Below the pieces are notes generated by a model. The model was not told the DNA's origin. It saw only the letters and a program-made list of their open reading frames with translations, and made no database searches. Positions 24,318-36,024 of a stretch of DNA of 64,000 bases are shown piece after piece; the stretch's first letter is position 1; each line of letters opens with the position of its first letter. Location: positions 228,520 through 292,519 of the forward strand of contig JXTC01000082.1 of assembly GCA_002914845.1 (NCBI GenBank), read 5' to 3'. Origin of the DNA: Trema orientale. Lineage: Eukaryota; Streptophyta; Magnoliopsida; Rosales; Cannabaceae. Made by a program: the position numbers and the translations under genes.

Positions 24318-24605
24318 GATCTAAATTCTCATTTTTATTGGAGAATATCTCTGAGGAGGTCGAATTATTCTAGAAGATCTTCTGAGTTCACCCACTGGGA
24401 TCTGTGGGTCTGCTGCTGCTGCTGGTGTTACAGCTTCTTGATCTTTTTGGCCATCTACTGGGATGTCATTCAATGGTATTACCCCAGCCTTTTTTAATTC
24501 AGGACATACACTATCAGCTCCGGTGCCCAATCTGTTCTTGTACATCACCTCCTCGTTGAATATGACATCCCTGCTTCTGATGATCTTCCGATTTTGGTCA
24601 TCCCA
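24318..24605 (-). pseudogene. Copia pol fragment: linker between integrase and reverse transcriptase
   Basis: Translation on the minus strand gives DQNRKIIRSRDVIFNEEVMY, then a run ending AADPQIPVGELRRSSRIIR and PPQRYSP, words that in plant Copia polyproteins precede the reverse transcriptase. It is open over about 75 codons and stops at ATTTGGATTAAAATG-like sequence on the left. No other parts of this element remain next to it. It abuts a plus-strand Copia fragment at about 24605. Confidence 0.8.
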
Positions 24606-25530
24606 GAAACGTCAAATTAGACCCAAGTGTCTCAAGTTAATAAAGTTGCTTAAAACAAGATCCACAATAAACATGGATGTTAACTTGAACTTCAATAAGA
24701 AAAAAAACAAGTATGGCTTCCAAAGAGAGAAAAATGTCTTGTTGCACACAAATCACTAGTTACTTATAATTCTGAAAACTGGTATTTTGATAATGGTTGC
24801 TCAAAACACATGACAAAGAATAAATAATCTTTAATTGATTTTTATGAATGCTCTAATGGATTCGTTACCTTTGGTGATGGAAAGAAAGGCAAAATTCAAA
24901 ATTCTTGGCAAGGAAATTTTGTGTGTAGAGACTCCCTTAACTTAGAGAAGTTTTGCTTATAGAAAGACAAAAGGATGATTTGATTAGCATTAGTCAAATG
25001 TATGATGACCAACTGTTTGTACAGTTTGATCAGAAATATTACAAAATGATTGGTCTCAATGAAAGATGCATTTTGAAAGGCTTTAGGACCAATGAAAATT
25101 GCTACAAGTTGAATGTTGTTAATCCATGTTTGAAAGTTCACTTATGTGAACATAAACTTTGGGATCGAAAATTAAAGCATATGAAGGACATGGATTTGGT
25201 GGGTCCAATGCAAGCCGAGAGTCATAGGGAATCTTTTACTAATGTATCACAGGTTGATCAAATTGATGTTAACGTTAAGATAGATGGTCAGACTAATCAA
25301 ACAGGTGAGATTCTTGTACCAGAACAAAATTCTACAGCTCAAGAAAATCATCCATAGCCAAAGAAAGCTTGGAAAAGACCATCCACAGCAGAAAGCTTGG
25401 AAAAGACCATCCACAACCAAAGAAAGTTAGGAAAAGACTTCCATCCTGGATTCAAACAATTCATCCATTGTCAAAGGTCATCTATGATCCATATGATAGC
25501 ATACTCACAAGGATCAAGTATGTAAGAAAG
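24606..25530 (+). pseudogene. Copia gag-pol fragment with internal deletions
   Basis: Around 24780-24828 the translation reads WYFDNGCSKHMTKN, the Copia protease active-site region with DNG for DSG. Next come VTFGDGKKGKI (about 24870), an ISISQMYDDQLFVQF segment (24984 on), ERCILKGFRTNENCYKL, and a pre-integrase LWDRKLKHMK at 25159. That runs directly into DLVGPMQAES (integrase start) and then, after a large in-frame deletion of the integrase core, into a glutamine/asparagine-rich linker and a degenerate PSxxxQxxHPxxxxI block to about 25530. Stops interrupt it. It is non-functional. Confidence 0.8.
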
Positions 25531-26920
25531 GTAACCATTCTTGTAACCTTTCTATCATTAAACCAAAAGTTGTGCAAGATGTGTATGTTGAGCTACCATA
25601 AATCTTGTTTTTTAAGAGACCATATTCTTATCATAAACTTATTGATTTGTTTTCTAAGTCACTCCATGCATTTAGCTTTGAAACACTCAATAGAAAAACA
25701 ATAGGTGTTTGTTCTATTAATTAAAGTCTTGTGGATTTGTTTTCAACTATGATTTGTATGCTATGACTTCTTTAGATAAACTTGTGAGATCTTGTTCTAA
25801 TTGAGAATATATTATTTGTGCTTTTAGTGATATAATATTGAGCTTTTGATGCATTGCTGATTTCTCTCCACATCCCTACTTTATACTTTTACCCTTAAAT
25901 ATGGACTGATTTTACAAAGATCACTCATTTTGAAATGAAATTCATCTTGAAATCTATGTCAACCATGTTTAATAAAGAGTTGAGTGGTGTGTTGATTTAG
26001 TACAGGGCACCTAGACCTGAAAGGGTTACCCTTTATTAGGTGTGAATGCTAGCCTTGAGTAATCTTCTATTGTATAGTGACCTTTGTCCTTTGGAAGATC
26101 TACTAGAGAAGAGGGCTACTATCTGAGATATGTGAAGCTGCTGATTTGGGTTACAAGAGAGGGAACGATAAAAAAAAAATTGATGATGACTGAGGAAAAA
26201 AAGAGTGTGTGTATACAGGAAAGCCAATATGCAAATTAAAAGAAATAATTATCACCACTAAGCATAGCCTGCAGCAAGAACTAGATCAGGTATCAATGCA
26301 CATGCACACACACTGCTCATAGAATTATTGTACACACTTCTCTTCACTCATCATCTCTGGAATGACATTTCCCTCATTTCGACTGTCTTTTACATGGTTT
26401 GATCTTTGATGAATGGTACATCTTTCTTGTGCAAGAGATTAAATCAGTTCACATACATACTTTTGGATGTTTGTAATTTATTGAAATCACATAGAAGTTC
26501 TTTTTTGCTCAAATAATATTGCCTTAGTTATCAAGAATATAATAGTTTTATCTTAGGAAATCACAACATAACTATCATAGTTGAAATGATGTCAAGAGAC
26601 TAATTTTTCTTTGCGGGAGCTTGTGATTCATAAGTAATTCTCATGTAAGAAGCAGAAGTACAAACCGACGGCAACTAGAAGGGAGTTCTAGAATTTATTG
26701 TATAAGGCCTTGTTTGTATTTCCATGGAAATGAACTCAACCTATTTTGTCTGATGGGTTCCTTGTTTGTACTCTCTAGACTTGGTACCATGGATGTGGAC
26801 AATATTTTAGTATTGTTGAACCATGTAAAAATCTTATGTATTCCTTTACCTGCTTTACATTTGAGTTGCTTAAGTTATGTAGATGCTTGATTGGCTGAGT
26901 TCATAAATGAAACTAAGTCA
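25531..26920. other. Unassigned sequence between Copia and Gypsy remnants
   Basis: No convincing frame. The composition is less extreme than the flanking TE leaders and includes stretches that look like UTR or decayed coding DNA, but I could not match any family. A 63-codon minus frame at 26036-26227 is low-complexity and rejected. Confidence 0.35.
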
Positions 26921-27840
26921 AAAGATGGTAAAATTGATTAAAATCAACCCAACAGTATTCTTTCAGCAATTTTATTAAAGCTGCTTCAAAATTTGGCTCT
27001 AATTTAGCATAAATAAATGTTGACTTTTCTTCTCCATCTTCTGCTAGATTTATCTTCTTGAGTCATTCTTGAGGATTTTTGGGTTTAACTTGTAATTTTT
27101 CTAGAGCAGGTAGAATAGCCTCTACTCAGTCTCAATTTTGTGCAAGACAAATGCTTTCTAAGCTCGAGAGGTCGTTGTTGGCCTCGCTGTACCTTCATAA
27201 TTGATAAATAGTTCTTTCATTAGGTAGAATAATATGCTTAGTAGAGGATTTTTTCAAGTCTACTGAATCGATCTTTATGGCCTTGTTGATCCATGATGAG
27301 TCTATTGCATCAGAATTGGTATATAATGGCACTCCTCGTGGTTTTGTTTCATCAGGCCCATCAGAAATGTCATTAAAGAATATGCTTTTGCCTAGAAAAC
27401 TTCTTGTTGGGCAAATGGAGCTTTCGTTGAAGGTACTAAAATTTCACTTTGCCTCTTATTACTTTTAAATATTGATGCAATGTAGATGGCACCATTTAAT
27501 TGTGGTGAATCCATGGTCTTCTAAGCAATAAATGATAGACACATCTATATTGATCGAAAAGAGTTTTGTTGGTGCCCAGATTGATCCTACTTGCAAATTC
27601 ACATTAATATGTCCTTTTGTTGTATGAGAACTTGTACAAAAGTAACTGGTGGCATAATTTTCATGATTAACTTGCTTTCTAGAATTTCAGATGCTTCGAA
27701 AACTTGCCAAGACATAAGATTGACTGATGAACTATTATCTACTAAGGCTCATTTGAAGGGTGTGCCATTGACTTTAGCTTCCACATATAGTAGTTTTTAT
27801 GGCTAAAGTTCATGACTTGGACATCTTTCTTAGAGAATGT
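26920..27840 (-). pseudogene. Gypsy protease and start of pol, minus strand
   Basis: Conceptual translation with stops: LYVEAKVNGTPF-like, then ALVDNSSSVNLMSWQVFEAS (27700-27760), the retropepsin-like site with DNS where plant Gypsy elements have DNG or DSG; then VNLQVGSIWAPTKLFSINI-like, and LLRRPWIHHN... near 27500-27530 (usual LLGRPWIH). Further left, ALIKLLKEY near 26960 matches the segment just before Gypsy reverse transcriptase. The reverse transcriptase itself is absent, so the element is truncated here. Confidence 0.75.
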
Positions 27841-28637
27841 GACTGTATCCTCATCTATTTTGGTAATTTTTCCAACAATATAATTAATGGAGTAACATTG
27901 GGACCAAACTGTTAAGATATTTTGAAGATTACTTGTGTGGCCTCTTTTCGAGTTTTATCTCCAAATTCTAAAGTGTCAAAAGAAAATTTGGAAGCTCGTG
28001 ACTTTACGAGATTTTCTATCATTACTTTGATATCTTATTCCTTTGATGACTCTTCATTGGCTAGATTATTGCCAGTTGAATCAATAGTAGTGCACATATT
28101 TGCTTGCCCTTTTTCATGATTGGGAAGGAGATTATTTTTAGTTTTTTGTTACTATTGTCCTAAAATAATTTCGTCTCTCTAGGCTTTTTCATGACATATT
28201 CTCTAGACAACATTAGAGTCTAATATGACATAGTGTACTCTTTTATACAGCAAGCAGTATTTGAGGTCTCGAATTGCTTCTTATGTTGGTTGTCTTTTGG
28301 GTTGTGGACATTTTAGGACCCCATCTTCTATCCATACTCATACTAGGGCATTAATTCTATCTTTGGGAAGTGGAATTTCTAATGGAATCAGAAATCTCTT
28401 CTATTTCTTCAGTGTTGACCAACTCTAGCAATCTCTTTCCTTCTTTTGGAAAAATGTGGTCTGCTCTAATTTTCAGTAGGAATTCTTTGTCAGGCAAAGC
28501 TTTGTGAATTTTTGCCACTGTAGCTTCATTGTTGCAACTCTGAACATCAATTCAGCGAAGTTTGAGCTCATATAATTTTAAATATGAACCTTTTATTCAG
28601 TTTGCACTACGTTAATGCGCACTCAAATTAATTCTTC

Positions 28638-29420
28638 TTATGAGATAATTTCTCTGCAGTTAAGAGCTATTTTTTTAAATCTATTTACATAGGATGTAAC
28701 TGATTTATCTTCCTTTTGTGTTGTGCTAGAGAGATCAAATAAACCTAACTTACGTTCTGCCGTAAAGAATTTTATGCAAAATATCGTTACCAACTCCTCC
28801 CAGGTACAAATATTGTCTGCTGGTAAATTGACAAACAATAAGTGTACTCGGTCTGTAAGAGATTTTGAAAACTCTCTTAACCTTAATTCATAGTCACTGG
28901 CATAAACTCCGAGGTCGTCTAGAAAACTAATGACATGTTCCCTGGCGTTGCTTTTCTTACTATGGAATTTCTTGAACCAAAGATTAGTGTAAACCAAAGA
29001 TTAGTATAATCTTTTGGGTATGACTTAGAAAGATTACTGAAAGGAGAAGAAGGCTGAAAATCTACTGCAGCAACAATCTTACTGGCCTTTTTTGCTTCAG
29101 ATTTGAGCATCTCTTGTAATTATTCTTTTGTAATAAAATTTTTTGAAGCTTCATTGTCAATTCCAGTCGTAGTTGTGGCAGTAGGATTGTCATGGTCTTG
29201 ATTTGAGACATGAGAATTATAGTTTTGAGATTGAGCTAGAGTAGAAGTTCTGGCTTCATGAGATTTTTTAATATTGGTAATCCTTTGAAACATTTCGGCA
29301 TAAGATAATTACATATCTGCTTAAGTTTGTCTCATACTCTCCAGTGAGGTTGCTAATTTAGCTAGGATTAGGAGAGCTTGAGCTTCAGCATTGATTACCG
29401 ATTTTGCTCGTCTGCCATTT
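28638..29420 (-). pseudogene. Gypsy gag remnant, minus strand
   Basis: The best frame (28638-28997) reads KSNAREHVISFLDDLGVYAS, DYELRLREFSKSLTDRVHLL, FVNLPADNICTWEELVTIFC, KFFTAERKLGLFDLSSTTQK, YVNRFKKIALNCRE: the retrotransposon gag domain of plant Ty3/Gypsy elements. A second frame at about 28990-29110 supplies the upstream EAKKASKIVAAVDFQPSSPF part. The probable start, MADEQNR at about 29420, meets a stop after seven codons. At least two frame breaks make it a pseudogene. Protease lies 0.8 kb downstream on the same strand. Confidence 0.85.
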
Positions 29421-30656
29421 TTAAAGAAAGGATGAAAAGAAATGAAATTAAGTTTATGAGAAAGAAATTCGAGAAAAAGATGGACAGAAATTCGACAAAA
29501 TTTTGGGATATTTCAAGAAAGAGAAATGAATTGAAGTTTGGAATGAAAAATTGATAAGTTTTCGAGAAGAAAACTAAGAGAATTTCAAGAATAAAAATTA
29601 ACAGAAATTTTGAGAAGGAAATTTGATAGGATTTTAGGAAGAAAATTTGGTAGAATTTAAAGATAAAAATATAGCAGAATTTTAGGATGAAAATTTGATA
29701 GAAATTTAGGAAGATTTTGAAGAGGAGTAGGACAATGGTCAGAGATGAAATATTAGATTTTGGAATACTGAGGAAATATAATTTTCCTTGGCTACTCTCC
29801 AGCAAAGTGACCCTTTAATGCTCGGGAGATGCTTTTTTGTGATTTGATTAGAAAAAAATTAATTAAGTATAAAAATATTTAATTAAGAATAAGCAAGATA
29901 GTGGAACAAATGGAGAAAATGATGTAGAAAATTATAATAATACAAATCTATGTGTCAAAAAATTATGGTGTCTTTGATAACACAACCTACAAATAAACAG
30001 GTATAGATAGTGTCAATGACCATCACTACATATTAGATAGCAGAATTTTTGACACATATGATGCCAGCCATAAAGTCAGAAATAAACAAAAATATAGTTA
30101 GTTTTTCCAACACATGTGATTCTAACCATTCGGCTAGAAATACAATCAAATAATACTGAAAATACATAAATAGAAAGTTAGATCTTTGACACAAGTGATT
30201 TCAGCTATTTTGTCAAAGATGAAAAATAAAAGTGATGAATTTAATGTGAGGTGTTGGCTAGAGTGCTTGCATGGAACAACCTTTTACAGTTGCATATAGC
30301 AAATTTAATTCATCAACAACTCCATCATCACGACTCTGCAGGAATTTAAAGTGCTGAAAATAACATAAACGGTTGCAAATAATGGTTGCATTAAATAACT
30401 CAGAATCACATATCTGTGGATATTTAGATTGCAAAATTTATATATTAGCTATTGTGTTAGCACAATATATAGTTAGTTAGTTAGTTAGCACCCTGCAGAG
30501 AAAATAATGGGATGAGTAGCTCAGCATTCCAAAACCGACATAATAGAAATAAAAGTGCTAATAATAATAATAGTAGTAATTCATTTAAAAATAATAATAA
30601 TATAATTATAATATGTATAAATATATGGATATATATATATAAGTATTACATATATA

Positions 30657-30893
30657 GGCCATAATCCAGTAAGTATTTTTTTTTTTACCTATCTATTGGT
30701 ATTTTATTTAGCTATTAGATCATTATCTAATAGCTACCATAATTTGAGTAGTTAGAGAAAAATAACAATAAATACATATTATTTAATATTTTTCTCTCTC
30801 TACTTTTACCATAAAAATACATGCATGATGGATTTTAATTGGATAAAACAATACCTATAGATAGATAAAAAAATACTTACTGAATTAGTGCCC
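30657..30893. mobile_element. TA-tract MITE family, copy 3
   Basis: From GGCCATAATCCAGTAAG to TACTGAATTAGTGCC, between TATATA tracts. It has the family core TTAGATCATTATCTAATAG and the CTACTTTTACCATAAAAAT block. It sits inside the Gypsy leader, so it inserted after that element. Confidence 0.85.
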
Positions 30894-31206
30894 TATATAT
30901 ATAGAGAGGTACAAGTTTATGGTAGATGTGTATATCTATATAGGATATATAAGTGTATATGTATGAAGATAAAACATGAAATAAGATAGAAAGAGTGAAT
31001 GAGATTTTAATATGGTAAAAGGATAAAAGAAAAAGAACAGTAAGAAAAAGAGTTGGATCATATCAATAAGAAGAGAGAGGAAGAGTATTTAATGAGAGAA
31101 AGGTAGAGTTGGTATTATTGCCCCGTTCATATGGAGTTACTGCCAATTACAAAGGTTGAAGGGCCTTTATATAGGCATGTAAAGATAGGATAATATTACC
31201 ATGTAA

Positions 31207-31335
31207 GTTGCCGCCATTGAATTGGTATATTAAAACTTATCACAAATAAATTAAACATTATCACTAATTAAGAGGTGACAAATCACATGTCATATGTGTT
31301 GGCATTAAAATTTCGGTACAATAGTTGGGATCCCA
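31207..31335. repeat. Partial copy of the small foldback MITE seen at 35.76 kb
   Basis: AAGTTGCCGCCATTGAATTG, TATATTAAAACTTATCACAA on the left and CATATGTGTTGGCATTAAAA on the right correspond to the arms of 35758-35940 (AGTTGGCACTATTTAATTGG in inverted form and CACATGTGTTGATATTAAAA). The middle is different and shorter. Confidence 0.55.
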
Positions 31336-31979
31336 AATATTATCTATAAAGATAAAGTTGAGCTAATTTTTGCATGAGTGAAGCATTCTCCGTTTGACAC
31401 CGTGGTTTTCTACGTGTCATATAAAAAAGACACATGTCTTATCTTGAGGTGGCAGGAGTTATCCCAATTGTAACACATGGCAATATTTTATTAGCTACTA
31501 CAATAATATTTGCTTGATTGCTTCCAATTTGGTGTTGATAAATGGCCAAAAATGCTTCTAATTGAGTATTGACACTTTATATTTTCTTAATTGATCTCAC
31601 GTTGCATAATTATTATATTATTATAATATTTTAGTTAGTAACTAATTATAAAAATTTTATCACATCTCAAAATAGAATATTTTTAATTAATCTAGTGATT
31701 TAAATATATTACTTTATTTAATTTAGTCTTTTTGTCGTTAAGAGGGGTACCTTTATACTACTTTAGGATACAAATATATAGTCCCCTACAATAATCATAG
31801 AAATATTTTTTTAATAAAAAGTCCTAAAAATATAGAGAGCCAATTTACTCATAGTGGGGTCCTTGATCCCTATCGTAAAAGTATATATGCAGTACTCTAT
31901 GAAAGATCCGTTTCGTAGAAATGCCAATTTTTAATTAATTATTTAAGAATTCCCAAATAATCAATTAATCAGTTTTCAG

Positions 31980-32910
31980 ACCATTTCTGTCTTTGCAACA
32001 ATGGAACGTTTTTGTTGTTGCAACGGTGAAACACACACACAACAAAGTTAAACAAAAGATAACTGAGAATCAAAACAAGAAATAAAAAGACACACGAGAT
32101 CTTTACGTGGTTCGGTCCTCTCCTACTTCACGGTGGCCAGCCCAAATGATGAAATGTATCAGTAATAATTTTTCAACATACAGACATTAATTGACTTATT
32201 TAAAGCTAGACCCCCTCTTATCTCTTGACATAATATTTTTTTCTCTATCTCTCATACCTTTTGCGGGTTTTACTTGGCTTACTTGACTCTAAGATCTTAA
32301 ACTCCCTTCAAAGACTGAATTAATCTTCTATACTTCGATGTGTCTTCAGTTCTGCACACTTAGACTCGCTCTAATGCTTAAAACTTATCTTCTCCCAAAA
32401 ATGCTCAGTTCTTCCCACGAAGAACTCTATCACTCTAAGTTACATTAATACCTAGAGCTAATACTAAGGACATTAATGGCTTGTACAAAAACTCACACCC
32501 AAAAACCCTTAAACAAAAATCTCTTTATTTCACTCGGTTCGGGCATACTTGATCTTAGAGAATTCTTGAGCTTTTATAGGCAAATGTGCCTTACTTCGTA
32601 ATATGCAGAAACGAGTAATTTTGGACCTAATCGTGTATTACTCAAGTATAAATGAGTCAAATCTGATTTGTTTCTAAATCATGAACTTTGTTGTTGCTAC
32701 AGCATGGAATATATAAGAAAAAACTATATTTATGGGAAATTATAGTTTTCGGTAACACATTAATCCTGCATTAAAGTTGTGATTATCTGTTAAGAATATC
32801 ACTCATACATTTGTAAGCACTCAGGTATATTTAGTCAAAAATAAACTTTTCCTTATTTGGCACCGCTGTTGCAATACTAGAGCCTGTTTGAGGGGAGAAA
32901 AAAAATGAAA
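31980..32910 (-). mobile_element. Copia-type LTR remnant, minus strand
   Basis: Read on the minus strand: CCTATAAAAG (plus 32571-32580) as TATA box, a ~450-bp transcribed part, and a U5-like end with GGACCGAACCACGTAAAGAT and CTCGTGTGTC, words that recur at LTR ends of plant Tork/Tnt1-like Copia elements from my knowledge of the family. No primer-binding site is seen after it, so it may be a solo LTR. Borders approximate. Confidence 0.5.
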
Positions 32911-33453
32911 ACGGGTAACTACACATTTGCTTCACACGAGTTTAAGTAATTAGACAGCAAGAATAGTCATTAAACAATAAGAATTCAAAATTAAGTAATT
33001 AGACTCAATAACACAAATAGGAAAGTAAGATTAGAAACAATTTGGAAAAATATTAATGAGAAATCACAAATGGGAAACTGCAAGTTCCCTTTTTTTTTCG
33101 TGAAAGATAATCCTATTGAATATTCTAATACCAAATTTGGCAAATAATCATTTGAGCAATATTATCAGATTATAATCATCTTAATTAAGAAAATGATAAT
33201 TACTCAAAATAAAACTTGGAATTAAAGAGAAGAATATCCGTAAAGATGCCAACACACACACACACACAAAAAAAAAAGACCAAAATGAATTTTTGTCACG
33301 GCTCACAAACGTGTGCCCAAACACTTTATTTGAGGAAGTGGTTTCCAAATTAGATAATTTAGAAACTACATTTTAATAAACGGATGTTTTTTAAACATTA
33401 TTTATGAAATAGACTTTTTTATGACTTGACCATGCTCGATCATACTTTGCAAA
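32911..33453. other. Intergenic DNA 3' of the GH3 pseudogene
   Basis: AT-rich with a short (CA)n run near 33251-33265. Nothing coding is seen. Part of 33300-33453 may be the decayed 3' UTR: CACTTTATTTGAGGAAGTGG and TTTCTAAATTG-type words resemble, inverted, the sequence after the stop of copy A (57540-57610). Confidence 0.45.
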
Positions 33454-34599
33454 CTAGTAAAAGGCGCTCTCAACTGCTATCTCAGAAGTAAATCTCACGT
33501 CAAGACGGCGCTTAACTTGGCGCTCACTTGGAGAACCAACAATAATAGTATGTTGTCCAATGACCAAGTTTCTCTTCCCTTGGCTATCCACAAGGTTAAG
33601 TACCTTGCACACATTCATTTTCACAGTTATAGATCCTGTTTTTCCATTCTTGACCTCTACTCTCTCAAAGGCCGCCAACTGCACACTTGGTGCTCCACTC
33701 AAGTCCTTTGAGCTTGCTGGCTTCCAAAACACAAGCACCACATGGGATCCGTCCCTTGGTCCGCTGTTCTTCACGCCAATGACAATGTCGAATGTCGAGT
33801 TTTGGCAGTTTACGGTTGAGACATCGATTGCTTGCCCTTTAAGGACATCATCCTGTGGTTGTATAGTTGAGCTAGATGCTAGAAGAAGAATGTTATGTGG
33901 ATTGAGAGTGGCGTTTGGTTTGATTAGTATTGTGGAAGGTGCGGATATAATGAATTTGGAGAATGTTGAGTAGCTTAGGCCATGGGCCAAACTCATACAC
34001 AAAGTAATTTTATCTTCAACAATTAAAGTGTTTTCTAAACACATAATTGATTTCACTTCTAGTAGAATCAGATAATAAAAGTAATCACATTTACCAAACA
34101 AACCAGGCAATAGCATAACAATTTATAATCCTTAAGCACTAAGAAGTCAGCCTTTATGATCCATTAAAAGCAATGAAGAAGAAGAATACCAGGGTTGTAG
34201 TCTCCAAATATGACTTGAGCTATATATGGCATCTCCCCCCATCTTGTCCTGGATATCCCACCCATATAATTCCCGCAATTTTACTCAAACTCTTAGCAAA
34301 TGAAACGTCGATTGGGCCAGCTGACATAGCAACCAGAATGACTGTTCCATTCGTCGAATTCGCCACTTGCTTCACAAGCTTCCCTTGAAAACCCGGCAAT
34401 GTCAGGTCCTCTCTATCTAGCCCCTCTGCTTCAATGGACAGATCAAGCCCCACCACCAGGACCGAAGCATCAGCTACAGCCGCAGCCTTGGTTGCTGCCT
34501 CAATGAGGCTCTCGTCGCCACATTTGACACTGCCACACCCAGTCTCGTATTTTATATCTGGGACATACTTCTTTAGCCCTTTAAAAGGGCTAGTGTTGC
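33454..34599 (-). pseudogene. GH3 beta-xylosidase pseudogene (part of exon 4, intron 4, part of exon 5)
   Basis: Minus strand. The exon 4 remnant (about 34599 down to 34190) starts at [13 protein letters not shown] and keeps [20 protein letters not shown]; it breaks at GYPGQDGG, where an extra G in the GATGGGGGG run and a 4-base insertion (CATATATAGC for CATAGC) shift the frame. Intron 4 is still recognisable (34120-34000) but its 3' splice site and about the first 45 codons of exon 5 are deleted: TTACTTTGTGT joins straight to ATGAGTTTGG. An inserted C in GGCCCATGGCC shifts the frame again. The remaining 200 codons to AVESAFY-stop are open (FnIII-like domain). Exons 1-3 are missing. Intron 4 keeps CTACTAGAAGT, shared with copy B and absent from A. 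Confidence 0.95.
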
Positions 34600-35089
34600 C
34601 AGGGGCGGAGCTAGGAATTTAAGCATTTAAGCTAGGTGGCAAAAAAAAGAATTACATCACCGTAAAATAACACAAAAATAAAATAAAATTTTTTTCTTAA
34701 ATAAGTAAATTTGAAAATTTGTACTACTCTTAAACAAGTCCATAAATATATTACAATTGTTTTTAGTGATGTCTTATAGTCTGAAATTATTGTATAATAA
34801 CTTCATCATCAATTTTATAAAAAATTCATTTCTCAATATAAACAACTAAATTATTATTTATCTATTGATCTCATATTCGATTGCATAGTCGATTCTTCAC
34901 AATGTACATAACAGAAAATACCCTCTATAGTTGCAATAGCATCATATAAAAATCAAGCTTGTACTTGGTAGCTTAATTAAAGGTATAAAGATACACTTCC
35001 AAATTTTCTATATACAATCTAGCCTATATTCATAATCCGCATATCCTCACAAAGCCCAAAAGACTTATTCACTAACAAATATTAGGGGA
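34600..35089. other. AT-rich DNA at the pseudogene breakpoint, TE-like edge
   Basis: The pseudogene homology stops at the junction with CAGGGGCGGAGCTAGGAATT (34598-34617), a word I associate with the end of plant transposons. No matching opposite end was found in the window. The rest is AT-rich with no frame. Confidence 0.4.
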
Positions 35090-35460
35090 AATTAGACTTT
35101 ATATGGTAATTTTGAAAAAATTTGAAAAATACGGTAGTTTAAGTTTTTTTAAGGTGTGGTACGGTTTTTAATAGATAAATATCATTTTTTAAAAACTATT
35201 TAGAAAAATACCATTTTTTAAAATAATAACTAGCTTCTGGTAACCAGTTTTCAGATTCTGGTAACTAGTAACCAAAGGTATTTATAACTAGTAATTAGTA
35301 ACTAGTAATAAGTTTCCAGAAGCCGGTAACCAGTGACTATTTTAAAAAAATAGTATTTTTCTAGATATTTTTTAAAAAATAATATTTTTTTAATAAAAAC
35401 CTTACGAAAATTTGAAAAAAGTCTGAGTTCCATATTTTTGTAATTCTTTTAGTTTTTTAT
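35090..35460. repeat. Dispersed repeat with GTAACTAGT-rich core, copy 1
   Basis: The flanks carry GGTAATTTTGAAAAAATTTG and inverted AAAATTTGAAAAAAGTCTG; inside these are ATACCATTTTTTAAA / AATAGTATTTTTCTAGATA. The core 35225-35335 is a string of CTGGTAACCAG, GGTAACTAGTAACC, AACTAGTAATTAG words. The same plan (outer arms, 'atatttttctaaa' inner arms, GTTACT core) occurs at 45.2, 57.7 and 58.7 kb. Confidence 0.6.
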
Positions 35461-35529
35461 ACGTAAAAATGATAGAAACCCCAAATATCATGCAGTTATT
35501 CTCTGACAAATATTATATACTATTGGGAC

Positions 35530-35998
35530 TTATAGAAATATGACCAAATTTTGGACCCAATTTAAGTAAATATCCATTTGTCAAATGTTATAACAAAGTG
35601 TAAAATACTTACATACTAGGTGTAAAATTGTATATACCAAGTATAAAAAATTATATACTTAGTACATTTAAGTACAGTGACTGAAAATTGGTATATAAAT
35701 ATATCTACCAAGTGTAAAAATATATATACTTAGATATTTAATTATAAGGATACTGCTATGTATACCAAAATTTTTACCAAATTTTTAATACTAACACATG
35801 TGATATATGAGTTGGCAATATTCAATTGGTAAATAACTTATTTGTGGTAAGTTTTAATACACCAATTAAATAGTGCCAACTCAAATACCACATGTGTTGA
35901 TATTAAAAATTTAGTACAAATTTTAGTACACCTAGAATTTTCCTTAGCTATAACATTTGAAGAATAGACATCTACTTAAGCTAATTTAAAATATTGGT
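35530..35998. mobile_element. Inverted-repeat element with ~60-bp arms, holding a nested MITE
   Basis: The left arm ATGACCAAATTTTGGACCCA, AATATCCATTTGTC, AAATGTTATAAC is matched by the inverted right arm ATGACCAATATTTTAAATTA, GATGTCTATTCTTC, AAATGTTATAGC. The interior repeats GTGTAAAATNNNTATATACT. The segment 35758-35940 is a separate foldback MITE. A diverged copy lies at 6012-6340. Confidence 0.65.
35758..35940. mobile_element. Small foldback MITE nested in the 35.5 kb element
   Basis: The left arm TACCAAATTTTTAATACTAA, CACATGTG, GAGTTGGCAATATTCAATTG is the inverse of the right arm (GTACTAAATTTTTAATATCA, CACATGTGGT, GAGTTGGCACTATTTAATTG when reverse-complemented), leaving a short loop. About 180 bp. 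A related piece is at 31207-31335. Confidence 0.7.
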
Positions 35999-36024
35999 CA
36001 TCCACTTTTTATAACAAATAACAT

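Larger units (their letters stand above)
29421..31340 (-). mobile_element. Gypsy 5' leader and probable LTR, minus strand
   Basis: Lies upstream of the gag remnant. It contains repeats of a GACACAxGTGATxxxAxCCAT block (about 30045-30200), a TA-tract MITE (30657-30893), and a minus-strand TATA-like GCCTATATAAAGGCC at 31162-31176 whose downstream region is pyrimidine-rich, as in an LTR R/U5. The paired 3' LTR was not found in the window. Class assignment rests on position next to gag. Confidence 0.5.

Noticed and set aside
29395..29805. 136-codon minus frame (phenylalanine/isoleucine-rich)
   Set aside because: It is the repetitive AAATTTxGA leader upstream of gag; only its last codons (MADEQNR) overlap the likely gag start.
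33517..33973. Plus frames opposite the GH3 pseudogene (also 56970-57395 and 63390-63815 minus)
   Set aside because: Antisense shadows of exon 5; conserved only because the sense strand is.
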